Below the pieces are notes generated by a model that did no database searches, was not told where the DNA came from, and was given only the letters and a program-made list of their open reading frames with translations. Shown here piece after piece: positions 30,143-39,575 of a stretch of 64,000 nucleotides of DNA. This stretch comes from an uncultured Muribaculaceae bacterium. GTDB lineage: Bacteria; Bacteroidota; Bacteroidia; Bacteroidales; Muribaculaceae. A program made the translations under genes and the position numbers. Within the stretch, counting starts at the first letter, position 1; the number at the start of each line of letters is the position of its first letter. The stretch is from the NCBI GenBank assembly GCA_910578365.1, contig CAJTRC010000003.1, positions 1-64,000 of the forward strand, written 5' to 3'.

Positions 30143-32182
30143 ATGAAAAAGATAATTCTTGCAGGTGCCATGCTTGTGGCCGCATCAATGAGCCTGAGCG
30201 CACAGGAGCACCTCAAAAGCTTGAATCCAAGCTACATCGACCCGGCTACCCCGGCGTCGAAAGACTTCTATCAGCATGTAAACAAAGGCTGGATGGAGGC
30301 TCACCCGCTCACTGCCGAGCATGCCCGCTACGGTCAGTTCAACATTCTGAACGACTCCAGCGAGTACCGCGTGCGTGACATCGTAACCAATCTGGCTGCT
30401 ACCAACCCCAAGCCCGGTACTGTAGCCTATAAGGTGTCGACAATCTACAACCAGGCCCTCGATTCCACCCGCCGCAACGCTGAGGGCACCAAGCCTATCC
30501 TCGCCGACCTTAAGAAAATCGAGGACACTTCGCACGAAGGCTTGTCGGACCTGCTGATGTGGATGCATGCCAACTACAGCAACCCCTTCTTCGGCGCAGG
30601 CCCGATGGAAGACCTTGCCAACAGCAACGTGTATGCCATGTATGTGTCGGGCACCGGCCTGGGCATGGGCGACCGCGACTATTATCTGCTCAACGACACC
30701 GATAACAAAAAGGTTCGCGAGGCTTACAAGAAGCTCATAGCACGTCAGATGCAGAATGCAGGCTACTCGAAGAAGGACGCCACACGCATAATGAAAAACG
30801 TGATGAAAATCGAAACTCTCCTGGCCGACTCCACCTGGACCCGCGAGGAAAGCCGCAACATTCCCGCTATGTACAACCCCCGCAGCATAGCGCAGCTCAA
30901 GGCCGATTATCCGCACGTGGACTGGGACAACTATTTCGTAAAAACTATGAATATAGCTACGCCCGAAGTTGTAATCGTAACCAATCCAAACACCGTGAAG
31001 CAGGCCGACAATCTGCTCGGTTCGCTCTCCGACCGCGAAATCAAGGACTACCTGCTGTGGGAATATGTAAGCCAGGCCTCCGGCAAGCTGAGCGATGCCT
31101 TTACCAACGCCAACTTCGATTATAGCAAGGTAGTAAGCGGTGTACAGCAGCAACGTCCGCGATGGAAACGCGCCCTGGCCGCCACCGAAGGCGCCCTCGG
31201 TGAGGCTATCGGCCAGCTGTACGTGGAAAAGTACTTCCCCGAGTCGTCAAAGCAGTACATGATTGGTCTGGTAGAGAACCTGCGCACCGCACTGGGCAAA
31301 CACATCATCAACCTCGACTGGATGAGCGACGATACCAAACTCAATGCCATCAAGAAGTTGAACGCATTTACCGTAAAAATAGGCTATCCCGACCAATGGA
31401 AGGACTATAGCACTATGGAAATCGACCCTGACCTGTCGTACTACGAAAACATGCACAATGTAAGCAAATGGCACAACAACGAACAGTTGAAAAAGTGGGG
31501 CAAACCGGTCGACAAGACCGAATGGGGCATGACACCTCAGACAATCAACGCCTACTATAACCCGCTGGCCAACGAAATTGTGTTCCCCGCAGGTATTCTG
31601 CAGGCTCCCTTCTTCGACCCCAACGCAAGCGATGCCGAGAACTATGGCGGTATAGGCGTGGTTATCGGCCATGAAATGACCCACGGTTTCGACGACCAAG
31701 GCTGCAACTTCGATGCCGACGGCAATATGGCAAACTGGTGGACTGCCGAAGACGCAGCTGCGTTTGCCGAAAAAACTCAGGGCCTGGTTGAGCAGTTCAA
31801 CGCTGTTGAGATTCTGCCCGGACTGATGGCCAACGGCCAGTACACCCTTGGCGAGAATATCGCCGACCAGGGCGGCCTGCGTGTTGCCATGACCGCTTTC
31901 CTCGACTCTCAGAAGAAGAAAGGTGTCGACATCACTTCGGAAGAAGCCAAAATCGACGGCTTCGACCCGCTGCAGGTATTCTACATGAACTACGCAAACC
32001 TCTGGGCCAGCAACATCCGTCCCGAGGAAATGCGCTCGCTCACCACAGGCGATGTTCACTCGCTGGGTATTAACCGCGTGAACGTGACCCTGCGCAACAT
32101 CGCTCCTTTCTTCAAGGCCTTCAACATCAATGAAGGCGACGAAATGTTCCGTCCCGAAGCCGAACGCATTATTATCTGGTAA
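30143..32182 (+). CDS. M13 family metallopeptidase (neprilysin/PepO-like)
   Basis: The 679-residue exported zinc endopeptidase has a signal peptide at about 1-20. The zinc motif HEMTH is in IGHEMTHGFDDQG, with the third ligand Glu in the ENIADQGG motif downstream. NAYYNPLANEIVFPAGILQ, the substrate-binding region, and a C-terminal Arg-rich end are also present. Length and all key residues match the family. It degrades peptides in the periplasm or at the surface. It stands alone between terminators (30057 and 32205). Confidence 0.95.
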   Translation: MKKIILAGAMLVAASMSLSAQEHLKSLNPSYIDPATPASKDFYQHVNKGWMEAHPLTAEHARYGQFNILNDSSEYRVRDIVTNLAATNPKPGTVAYKVSTIYNQALDSTRRNAEGTKPILADLKKIEDTSHEGLSDLLMWMHANYSNPFFGAGPMEDLANSNVYAMYVSGTGLGMGDRDYYLLNDTDNKKVREAYKKLIARQMQNAGYSKKDATRIMKNVMKIETLLADSTWTREESRNIPAMYNPRSIAQLKADYPHVDWDNYFVKTMNIATPEVVIVTNPNTVKQADNLLGSLSDREIKDYLLWEYVSQASGKLSDAFTNANFDYSKVVSGVQQQRPRWKRALAATEGALGEAIGQLYVEKYFPESSKQYMIGLVENLRTALGKHIINLDWMSDDTKLNAIKKLNAFTVKIGYPDQWKDYSTMEIDPDLSYYENMHNVSKWHNNEQLKKWGKPVDKTEWGMTPQTINAYYNPLANEIVFPAGILQAPFFDPNASDAENYGGIGVVIGHEMTHGFDDQGCNFDADGNMANWWTAEDAAAFAEKTQGLVEQFNAVEILPGLMANGQYTLGENIADQGGLRVAMTAFLDSQKKKGVDITSEEAKIDGFDPLQVFYMNYANLWASNIRPEEMRSLTTGDVHSLGINRVNVTLRNIAPFFKAFNINEGDEMFRPEAERIIIW

Positions 32183-32204
32183 GCGTCAGCATTATACAAT
32201 ACAC

Positions 32205-32237
32205 AAGCCGTCGGCGCAATTGCTCCGGCGGCTTTTT
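32205..32237 (+). terminator. Terminator after the M13 peptidase gene
   Basis: AAGCCGTCGG (32205-32214) pairs over 10 positions, with one G-U, with CCGGCGGCTT (32225-32234). T5 follows. Confidence 0.88.
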
Positions 32238-32284
32238 GCTTGCCGGCCAATATACAATTCACGCAAATTTCACGTTATAGATAC

Positions 32285-32962
32285 ATGACTCAGAAATATT
32301 ACATGACGCGCGTGTTCGACTTTCTCGAACAGCTCTCGCGCAACAACGACCGCGAGTGGTTCAAAGCACACAAGCCGGAGTTCGACGAACTGCGGGCTTT
32401 ATGGCTCAACGACCTCGACAGGCTCATATCGCTGGTGGCGCAATGGATGCCCTCTGTGGCAATGCAGAGCGCCAGGCAGGCCGCATACCGCATATATCGC
32501 GACACTCGCTTCTCGCCGGACAAAACACCCTACAAGACTTATTTTTCGGCAGCAATCTCGCCCCGAGGCCGCGAGAAGGATTATGCCGGCTTTTATCTTC
32601 ACCAGGATATCGACAGCGGCGAGGCCGGTCTGTACGGAGGCATATGGTGTCCGCCTGCTCCGGTGCTGAAGAAACTGCGCCATGCCATTGTGGATAATAT
32701 CGAGGAGTGGGAGGAGATTATGAACTCGCCCGGCATACGCCAAAACTATGAGTTGCTGACGTTCAATGCCCTCAAGACAGTACCGCGCGAATATCCCAAA
32801 GACCATCCGCAGGCCGCCTGGCTGCGCCTTCGCGACTACGGCCTCTTTGCGCGTACAGGGCGCAAGTTTTTCGAAGACCCGTCGTGGCCCGAGAAGAGCG
32901 CCGAACTGCTGCAGCCACTGGCTCCGTTTGTTGAATTTCTCAATTATAGTATCGACGAGTAA
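32285..32962 (+). CDS. DUF2461 domain protein
   Basis: The 225-residue protein (ATG at 32285; an earlier in-frame ATG lies in the terminator region) matches DUF2461. Diagnostic segments are FDFLEQLSRNNDREWFKAHK, RIYRDTRFSPDKTPYKTYFSAAISP and the GLYGGIWCPPAPVL strand. It is probably cytoplasmic and of unknown function. Its stop overlaps the start of the CYTH gene by one base (TAATG), a pairing that suggests co-expression. Confidence 0.88.
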   Translation: MTQKYYMTRVFDFLEQLSRNNDREWFKAHKPEFDELRALWLNDLDRLISLVAQWMPSVAMQSARQAAYRIYRDTRFSPDKTPYKTYFSAAISPRGREKDYAGFYLHQDIDSGEAGLYGGIWCPPAPVLKKLRHAIVDNIEEWEEIMNSPGIRQNYELLTFNALKTVPREYPKDHPQAAWLRLRDYGLFARTGRKFFEDPSWPEKSAELLQPLAPFVEFLNYSIDE

Positions 32963-33420
32963 TGGCTACCGAAATCGAACACAAGTTTCTGGTCGTTGAC
33001 CGCAGTTTCGCCGACTGTGCCACCGAGCGGCTCGACATCCGCCAAGCCTACCTCAGCAGCGACCCCGATGCCACGGTACGCCTGCGTATCTGCGGCGAAA
33101 AGGCGTGGCTCACGGTCAAAAGCCGCAACCACGGTGCGGAGCGCGGCGAATGGGAGTACCCCATACCTGTAGCCGATGCCATGGAGATGATACAGGCCAG
33201 CGGGCGTCCGTGCCTGCACAAAACCCGCCATATAATACCGGCAGCCGACGGTCTGCGCTGGGAGGTAGACGAATTTCACAATCCCTGCCCCGGCCTTGTG
33301 GTGGCCGAAATAGAGCTGCCTGCGGCCGACACAGCATTCGAGCATCCCGTGTGGCTTGGCCGCGAAGTCACCGGCGACCCGCAGTATTATAACTCGGTAA
33401 TCGCCGCCCGGCTCGGCTGA
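32962..33420 (+). CDS. CYTH domain protein (triphosphate tunnel enzyme-like)
   Basis: The 152-residue protein has the CYTH signature EIEHKFLV at its N-terminus, repeated acidic/basic beta strands (TVRLRICGEKAWLTVKS) and VEEFH-like WEVDEFHN. The family hydrolyses inorganic triphosphate or related triphosphorylated substrates inside a beta tunnel. It is the standard length for single-domain bacterial members. The start is coupled to DUF2461. Confidence 0.92.
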   Translation: MATEIEHKFLVVDRSFADCATERLDIRQAYLSSDPDATVRLRICGEKAWLTVKSRNHGAERGEWEYPIPVADAMEMIQASGRPCLHKTRHIIPAADGLRWEVDEFHNPCPGLVVAEIELPAADTAFEHPVWLGREVTGDPQYYNSVIAARLG

Positions 33421-33475
33421 AAAATTCGTATTTACGCACTTTCGCGGGTGAATTTTGTACGTTGACGTATTTTTT

Positions 33476-33484
33476 GTAACTTTG
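33476..33484 (+). promoter_or_regulatory. Promoter-like -7 element before the His-rich gene
   Basis: TAACTTTGC lies only 5 bases before the GTG start at 33489. Transcription would begin almost at the start codon, so either the mRNA is nearly leaderless or a later start is used. Confidence 0.55.
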
Positions 33485-33488
33485 CGAC

Positions 33489-33833
33489 GTGAAAGCGAGA
33501 GGTGCAAAAATATTAGCAACACTTACTCTTGTACTATTCGTGAACTTTATGTTCTCGAATACTGTGTTCATACACTCGCACATTACCGACGATGGCCACA
33601 GAGTAACCCACTCGCACCCTTATCTGCCGTCGTCGCACCACAGCCACAGCTCGCAGAGTCTTTCGCTGATTTCGCTTCTTAACCTTACCGCAGCATCGGT
33701 GGAGATGTCGGGGCATACCCCGGTACCGAACGCTCCAGTGCTGTACAGCCGTATTTTCAACTCTTGCATTGCCGAAATATCGGCGGCACGCATCCACGAT
33801 ATGGATTTGCGTGGACCGCCGGTTGTGAGATAA
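33489..33833 (+). CDS. Small His-rich exported protein
   Basis: The 114-residue reading frame starts at GTG. It has an N-terminal hydrophobic segment (about 8-26) followed by a His-rich stretch at about 29-54 (HSHITDDGHRVTHSHPY, then SHHSHSS). It has no recognised family, but such His-rich peptides next to outer-membrane receptors often handle zinc, copper or a similar metal (inference). It precedes the TonB-dependent receptor by 244 bases. The next in-frame Met at 33549 is a less likely start because it would cut into the hydrophobic segment. Confidence 0.65.
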   Translation: MKARGAKILATLTLVLFVNFMFSNTVFIHSHITDDGHRVTHSHPYLPSSHHSHSSQSLSLISLLNLTAASVEMSGHTPVPNAPVLYSRIFNSCIAEISAARIHDMDLRGPPVVR

Positions 33834-34077
33834 TCAAGGGCTCGTTTAATAACTAATGTCAACTCAAGGCGGTCAATCTTTGAGTGATTTTGTGATTGAT
33901 ATGAGAGTGTGTGTCCGTTGCCACTCTACCGAACAGCAATCTCAAAAGCACCAAAGGGTGGCCGAACGACAGCTTTTTTTAGCTCCGAAAGTCAGCATCG
34001 GCTTTACCCGGCGTTAACATTAGTTTTACACAAGCTTAAAGTCTGTTACAGTAAATCTCACATTATTTTTCCAAGCA
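33834..34077. other. Gap between the His-rich gene and the receptor
   Basis: The 244 bases hold no convincing gene. A T-run (33973-33980) follows a weak stem, and no Bacteroidetes -7 element was seen close to the receptor start. A metal-responsive leader is possible but nothing in the sequence proves it. Confidence 0.4.
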
Positions 34078-36384
34078 ATGATAAAGAAATACATCATCGC
34101 GCTTATGACTGTGGTCCTGAGCGCTATGTGCGTGTATGCACAAAAAACTAAAGTAACCGACGCCAATATAGGCGGACACGTGATTGATGCCGAAAACGGC
34201 GAACACATGCCCGGATGTGTAGTCAAAATCCAGGGCACAAGTATGGCAACCGTAACCGATGCTTCGGGACACTATATATTCCGCGACCTCAAACCCGGCC
34301 AGTACTCGCTGGAGGTATCGAGCATCGGCTATGTGACTCAGGTAAGAAAAGCCAAAGTTAAAATCGCCGAAACCATAGAGCTGAACTTTGAAGTGCTGCC
34401 CGACGCATTTTTGCTCGACCAGGTGGTGGTGACATCATCGAAAAGCGAAACAAGGCGCCGCGAAAGTCCGTCGCTGGTAAATGTGCTCAATAGCGCTACC
34501 TTCCAGCGTCTGGGAGCTTGCTCGCTGGCCGACGGCCTCGACTTTCAGCCGGGCGTGCGCGTGGAAAACGACTGCCAGAACTGTGGCTTCACCCAGGTGC
34601 GCATCAACGGCCTCGACGGCCATTATTCACAGATTCTGATGAACTCGCGCCCTGTGTTCTCAGCTCTTACCGGTGTGTACGGCCTCGAACAGATTCCGGC
34701 CAACATGATTGACCGTGTAGAAGTGATGCGCGGCGGCGGTTCGGCCCTCTTCGGCTCATCGGCTGTTGGCGGCACCATCAACATCATTACCAAAGACCCT
34801 ATGGTAAACTCGGCACAGGTGTCGCATCAGCTTACCTCCATAGGGCCGTCGGGCGCTTTCGACAACAATACCACCCTCAACGCTTCGGTGGTGACCGACA
34901 ACGGTCTGGCCGGACTTTTCATTTACGGTCAGAGCCGCAACCGCGACGGCTATGACCACAACGGCGACGGATTCACCGAGGTGGCCCAGCTGAAAACCCA
35001 GACCTTGGGAGCCCGCGGCTTTTTCCGTACCTCCGACATCAGCAAGCTCACCGTGGAGTACCACAACACACATGAATACCGCCGCGGAGGCGACCAGCTG
35101 AAAGTGACGCCCCACATGGCCATGATTGCCGAGCAGACCGACCACAACATACATTCGGGCGAGGCCACGTACGACCTGTGGCTGCGCGACCACCGCGACC
35201 ATCTGTCGGTGTTCGCCGCCACCCAGAACACACACCGCCAGAGCTACTATGGCTCGGATATGGACCCCAACGCATACGGACGCACCTCCGATGTGGTAAT
35301 CACCGCCGGCAGCCAGTGGACACACCCCATGGACCGCTTTCTGTTCATGCCGGCCGAGCTGGTGGCCGGTGTCGAATACTCGTTCAACCGACTGCACGAC
35401 GTAACTGTGGGCTACGACCACGATGTAAAACAGTGTGTGCGCATTTACAGCGCCTATCTGCAGAATGAATGGCGCAACGAGCGATGGGGCTTTTTGGCCG
35501 GCGCCCGCATTGACAAACATTCGCTGATACACAACCCCATTATATCGCCGCGAGTGAATATCCGCTTCAATCCTTCGAAGAATATGAACTTCCGTGCATC
35601 GTACTCCACCGGTTTTCGTTCGCCGCAGGCCTACGACGAAGACTTCCACGTGGCAATCGTGGGCGGCGAGCGAGTGGTTACCGTGCTGGCTCCGGATCTG
35701 AAGCAGGAAAGCTCACAGAGTGTCAGTCTGTCGGCCGACCTCTATCACCGTTTCGGCAACGTGCAGACCAATCTGCTGGTAGAAGGATTCTTTACCGACC
35801 TGCGCGACGTGTTTGCCCTGCGCCAGCTCGAAGGCACCGATGCCATGGGTAATGCCGTACTCGAACGCTACAATGGCAGCGGCGCCCGCGTAATGGGCAT
35901 CAACGTCGAAGCCAAGGCGTTCTTCTCGAGCCACTTCGACATGCAGGGCGGCATTACGCTGCAGAGCAGCCGCTACAAGGAGCCTGAACAGTGGAGCGAC
36001 AACCCGGAAGTACCTGCCGAAAAACGGATGTTCCGCACTCCAGATATTTACGGTTACCTGACTGCAAACTGGGAAATCACCCACCACCTGACAGCCAACT
36101 TCAGCGCTACCGGCACCGGTCCGATGACTGTACAGCACATGGAGAGTTCGGGCACCGACATCGACTTGGCGGTACGCACCAAATCGTTCTTCGATGCCTC
36201 GTTGAAACTGACTTATAATTTCAAATTGTTCAACCGTGTGAATCTTGATGTATCGGCCGGCGTGAGCAACATCTTCAATTCATATCAGAACGATTTCGAC
36301 CTCGGGTCCACCCGCGACTCGGGCTACATCTACGGCCCGAATCTGCCCCGCTGCATAAATGCCGGGGTGTCAGTCAGTCTTTAA
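34078..36384 (+). CDS. TonB-dependent outer-membrane receptor
   Basis: The 768-residue receptor has a signal peptide (about 1-21) and a carboxypeptidase-regulatory-like domain (about 30-105). The plug contains VRINGLDGHYSQILMNSRPV and VEVMRGGGSALFGSSAVGGTINIITK, and a 22-strand-type barrel ends in an aromatic-poor CINAGVSVSL. The plug contains a CxxC pair (ENDCQNCGF near 165). Substrate is not readable. The His-rich upstream gene hints at a metal or metal chelate. It ends convergently with the next gene, overlapping by 15 bases. Confidence 0.93.
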   Translation: MIKKYIIALMTVVLSAMCVYAQKTKVTDANIGGHVIDAENGEHMPGCVVKIQGTSMATVTDASGHYIFRDLKPGQYSLEVSSIGYVTQVRKAKVKIAETIELNFEVLPDAFLLDQVVVTSSKSETRRRESPSLVNVLNSATFQRLGACSLADGLDFQPGVRVENDCQNCGFTQVRINGLDGHYSQILMNSRPVFSALTGVYGLEQIPANMIDRVEVMRGGGSALFGSSAVGGTINIITKDPMVNSAQVSHQLTSIGPSGAFDNNTTLNASVVTDNGLAGLFIYGQSRNRDGYDHNGDGFTEVAQLKTQTLGARGFFRTSDISKLTVEYHNTHEYRRGGDQLKVTPHMAMIAEQTDHNIHSGEATYDLWLRDHRDHLSVFAATQNTHRQSYYGSDMDPNAYGRTSDVVITAGSQWTHPMDRFLFMPAELVAGVEYSFNRLHDVTVGYDHDVKQCVRIYSAYLQNEWRNERWGFLAGARIDKHSLIHNPIISPRVNIRFNPSKNMNFRASYSTGFRSPQAYDEDFHVAIVGGERVVTVLAPDLKQESSQSVSLSADLYHRFGNVQTNLLVEGFFTDLRDVFALRQLEGTDAMGNAVLERYNGSGARVMGINVEAKAFFSSHFDMQGGITLQSSRYKEPEQWSDNPEVPAEKRMFRTPDIYGYLTANWEITHHLTANFSATGTGPMTVQHMESSGTDIDLAVRTKSFFDASLKLTYNFKLFNRVNLDVSAGVSNIFNSYQNDFDLGSTRDSGYIYGPNLPRCINAGVSVSL

Positions 36385-37356
36385 GGTTCTGCGAAAACGT
36401 ACTTTGCTGCCGTGCAGCGGAAAATACAGCGTGAAACTTGAGCCGTCGGTAATGTCGGCACTTGTTTCGCGCTGCTGTTTATGGCCATTGAGGTCGAACC
36501 ATACAAGGTCGAAGTGGCCTGTGAATCCGGTAGGCAGCAGATAGCCCTTTACAAGCATCGGACTCCAGCGTCGGGCCGACTTCGGGGCCCCGCCAAGATA
36601 CACTATCTCGTAGCCGTCGGCATCCTCGCGGCGGACGGTTGCGAGGCGGTAGTTGCCGGGTATGCTCATGCGCAGGGGGTCGCTGTCGCGGTCGAAATAC
36701 ACCCAGTACCCTTCGTTGGGATCGGTCGACCGGCGCAGATATGCCTGCAGGGCGTCGGCATCGACAAAACGGCTCCGCACCGGCTCGTCGACGGCATCGG
36801 CAGTCAACGTATGGCGCACCACTGCAGCCTTTTCGCCACAGAGCCAAAGCAGTTCCTCGCGGCCTGTATCGTCGAATTCGAGCTGCTGCCTGAACACTTC
36901 GCCGTCCTGTCCGGCCACGACTACGGTAGTGCCGTGGGCGCGCAGCAGCTTGAGGCTGTAGTCGTCGGACTGAGCGTTGAGGCCACGGCTCAGCTTGTGG
37001 GTGTGTGCATTGACTTCCATGCCGCCGCTAATTTCGCTTACGAAGATATACACCGGCGCGGCCACAATGCGGTCGTCGATTGGCGCAGGGTCGCGGTAAA
37101 GGCGGCAAAGACGGTAATTGAGCGAATCACGGCGATTGTAAATAAGCGATATATCAAGCCTGTGATGCGATGCGACACGTACTCTCAGATGTGCGTCGAA
37201 CGCAGCGAATGCCGGCGGCAGTGAGTCGCGCAGGGTATCGCCGGGCAACCATTCAAGCGGCCGATGGTAAAATTCATGCCTTAGGGCGCCGGGCACTTGG
37301 GCGGCGGCACATAGCGGCAGCAGAATTGCAGTACAGATAGCCGCGGACGCCTTCAT
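36370..37356 (-). CDS. Secreted protein of unknown function
   Basis: The 328-residue protein has a signal peptide (about 1-19, ending CAAAQ) and a beta-rich body. No family was recognised. It is the last gene of a - strand operon (tricorn-type protease, membrane protein, miaA, this gene), and its start overlaps the miaA stop by 4 bases. The 3' end overlaps the opposite-strand receptor gene by 15 bases. Confidence 0.75.
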   Translation of the reverse strand: MKASAAICTAILLPLCAAAQVPGALRHEFYHRPLEWLPGDTLRDSLPPAFAAFDAHLRVRVASHHRLDISLIYNRRDSLNYRLCRLYRDPAPIDDRIVAAPVYIFVSEISGGMEVNAHTHKLSRGLNAQSDDYSLKLLRAHGTTVVVAGQDGEVFRQQLEFDDTGREELLWLCGEKAAVVRHTLTADAVDEPVRSRFVDADALQAYLRRSTDPNEGYWVYFDRDSDPLRMSIPGNYRLATVRREDADGYEIVYLGGAPKSARRWSPMLVKGYLLPTGFTGHFDLVWFDLNGHKQQRETSADITDGSSFTLYFPLHGSKVRFRRTLKTD

Positions 37357-38273
37357 AGGCCAATGGAGCCGGCAAGGCGGCGGACTTCGCCTACAAATTC
37401 CTCGCGGCCGAGGTCATAGGGCAGGTAATGCAGTCTGAATCCGCGGCGCTCCATGCCTCTGAACCATGTCATCTGGCGCTTGGCAAACTGCTGGATGGCT
37501 ATTTCGAGGCCCGACACCATTTCGTCGTAGCTCAACTCGCCTATCACATGGCGTGTTATGAATTTGTACTCCAGGCCGTAGTAAATAAGGTCGTCGGGCG
37601 CAACGCCGCCGTCGATAAGGCGGCGTACCTCGTCGACCATTCCGGCATCGAGGCGGGCCCGCAGGCGCTCTGATATGCGCCGGCGGCGTGCATCACGGGG
37701 TATATCCACTATTATAATCAAGGCGTCGTCGGATGGTTTGCCGCTCATGCCAAGTGCTGCCTCAGGATTTTCGCGGCAGTAAGTGGCGATTTCAATGGCG
37801 CGGACTGCCCTGCGTGCGTTGTCCACATCGGTGGTATTGTGCAGTTGCTGCATCGAGGCGAGAATGGCGGTCAGCTCGTCGAGCGTCTTGCCTTCGAGCT
37901 GACGGCGCAGCAACGTATTCTCGGGCACTTCGGGCAGTCTGACATCCTTGCACACCGACTCGACATACAGCCCTGTGCCGCCGCACAAAAGCGGCAGACG
38001 ACCACGGCTGCGTATGTCGACAAGAGCCTTGCGACAGTCGCGCAGGTATTCATAAAGGTTGTAGCGATAGCCGGCAGGCGCGATGTCGATAAGATGATAC
38101 GGAACAGAGCCGTATTCGTCGAGGTCCTTTCCGGTGCCCAGGTCCATGCCACGGTATACCTGGCGCGAGTCGGCGCTGATAATCTCGGCGTCGAATGCCT
38201 TGGCCACATCGACAGCACGAGAGGTCTTTCCGGAGGCGGTTGGGCCGGTAATAACCAGTAGCGGTTGAGCCAT
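37353..38273 (-). CDS. miaA: tRNA dimethylallyltransferase MiaA
   Basis: The 306-residue enzyme attaches an isopentenyl group to A37 of tRNAs reading U-starting codons. It shows the P-loop GPTASGKTS (near 9-16), the DSRQVYRGMDLGTGK motif, LLCGGTGLYVESV and the KRQMTWFR motif. The start at 38273 puts the P-loop at the usual distance; a longer reading frame upstream lies inside the previous gene. The start codon overlaps the upstream stop (TGATG). Upstream membrane and protease genes share the transcript. Confidence 0.95.
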   Translation of the reverse strand: MAQPLLVITGPTASGKTSRAVDVAKAFDAEIISADSRQVYRGMDLGTGKDLDEYGSVPYHLIDIAPAGYRYNLYEYLRDCRKALVDIRSRGRLPLLCGGTGLYVESVCKDVRLPEVPENTLLRRQLEGKTLDELTAILASMQQLHNTTDVDNARRAVRAIEIATYCRENPEAALGMSGKPSDDALIIIVDIPRDARRRRISERLRARLDAGMVDEVRRLIDGGVAPDDLIYYGLEYKFITRHVIGELSYDEMVSGLEIAIQQFAKRQMTWFRGMERRGFRLHYLPYDLGREEFVGEVRRLAGSIGL

Positions 38274-39568
38274 CAGTTGTCGGATTTTTGAAATAACAGA
38301 TATCGGTTTATAAAACGGCGCACATGGTACAGGGGCTTGTCCTCGTTGTTTCCGGCTACCCGCAGCCATACGATGTCGTTGTAGTCTACGTCCCAGTCCT
38401 TGAGGTCGCGCAGACGGAATGTAGGCTTGTAATGGCGTATCGGATACAAACGCCGCCCACGACGGTCGTAGGTCTTCCACGCCATGGTAATGTGGTGGAT
38501 TCGGTAAAGTTCGTTTGTGATATAGGGCGATAGCCTGTCGGCCATCAGCAGGCGCTGAATGTCATCGAATGAGCATCGCATGGCCTTAGGCAGGACTGCG
38601 GAATCTTCCGGCAGGAATACAGCGTAATGAAGCACATTGGCACCGTGGGCGTAAGCACCGTTCTGATACAGAAAGCGCAGTGTGAAATCATTGCTGTCGA
38701 GGTCTTTCTCCACCATAGCCGATGCCTTCTCGCCCGGCAGCTCACAATCGGTACGGTCAATTACGTTCAGCACCGGCGTGTCCCAGTCGCCATTGTCGTT
38801 TTGGCTCAGCAGCAGACAGTCGCCGCTGAAGAGCAGATAGCGCACCAGTGTGAACTGCGAGTGTAAGCGATGACCGCCGTGGCGGTTGTTCACCACTGCA
38901 TCGTACATGCGGAAGTAGCGGATTACCATATAACCCAGCGACAGCAAATACAACGCCAGCGGTAACACCACAAAGAAGAAGCGGTCGGGCGAATTCAGGT
39001 TCACATTGATGTAGAACAGGAAGTAATATGTAGTGGCCACCACGCTTATGGCGGCCGACAAGGTCAGGGCCATACGCAGCTGATAATGCGACTCGCGCGA
39101 GTAAAAGGTAGCCACCGAACTGTCGACGTCGTAGTAACCGTTAGTGGCCTGACACCGTTGGCAGCAGTTGTTCTGCTCCACCAGCAGTCCGTAGAGGCTT
39201 ACCGCGCACATCAGCGGATATACCACAAGCGATGTAATGAACGGCAACGCAGGATTTTCGGCCACAACGGTAGGAATTACCTTGGGCGAATATACAATGT
39301 TTATCAGTGCGGTAATCACGGCCGCCCCGGCCATGGCTATCATGGTAAGCCATATCACCAGCGAACACCCGGCCATTCTGTGGCTCGAATCGATGCGCCG
39401 CCGGTGTATCAGCAGCAGCATGTAAGCCATAAGCAAACAGATGAGCGGAAGCCAGATGGGCGGCACCAGCAACGAAGCAAGCGTTACCAGTGCCGGCGAT
39501 CCGAATGCGATAGCCCAGTTGCGCCACAGTGTGTGCAAGGTATCGGTGGTGATATTGGCGATAGACAT
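38273..39568 (-). CDS. Multi-pass membrane protein of unknown function
   Basis: The 431-residue protein starts at the ATG at 39568 (a TTG lies one codon upstream). About four to six hydrophobic helices occupy the first half (near 25-50, 68-92, 105-130, 165-188 and 195-218). A soluble C-terminal half of about 190 residues follows. A CCQRCQ cluster near 138 could bind metal. No family was recognised. It lies 4 bases after the tricorn-type protease gene and overlaps miaA by one base. Confidence 0.75.
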   Translation of the reverse strand: MSIANITTDTLHTLWRNWAIAFGSPALVTLASLLVPPIWLPLICLLMAYMLLLIHRRRIDSSHRMAGCSLVIWLTMIAMAGAAVITALINIVYSPKVIPTVVAENPALPFITSLVVYPLMCAVSLYGLLVEQNNCCQRCQATNGYYDVDSSVATFYSRESHYQLRMALTLSAAISVVATTYYFLFYINVNLNSPDRFFFVVLPLALYLLSLGYMVIRYFRMYDAVVNNRHGGHRLHSQFTLVRYLLFSGDCLLLSQNDNGDWDTPVLNVIDRTDCELPGEKASAMVEKDLDSNDFTLRFLYQNGAYAHGANVLHYAVFLPEDSAVLPKAMRCSFDDIQRLLMADRLSPYITNELYRIHHITMAWKTYDRRGRRLYPIRHYKPTFRLRDLKDWDVDYNDIVWLRVAGNNEDKPLYHVRRFINRYLLFQKSDN

Positions 39569-39575
39569 CAAATTG

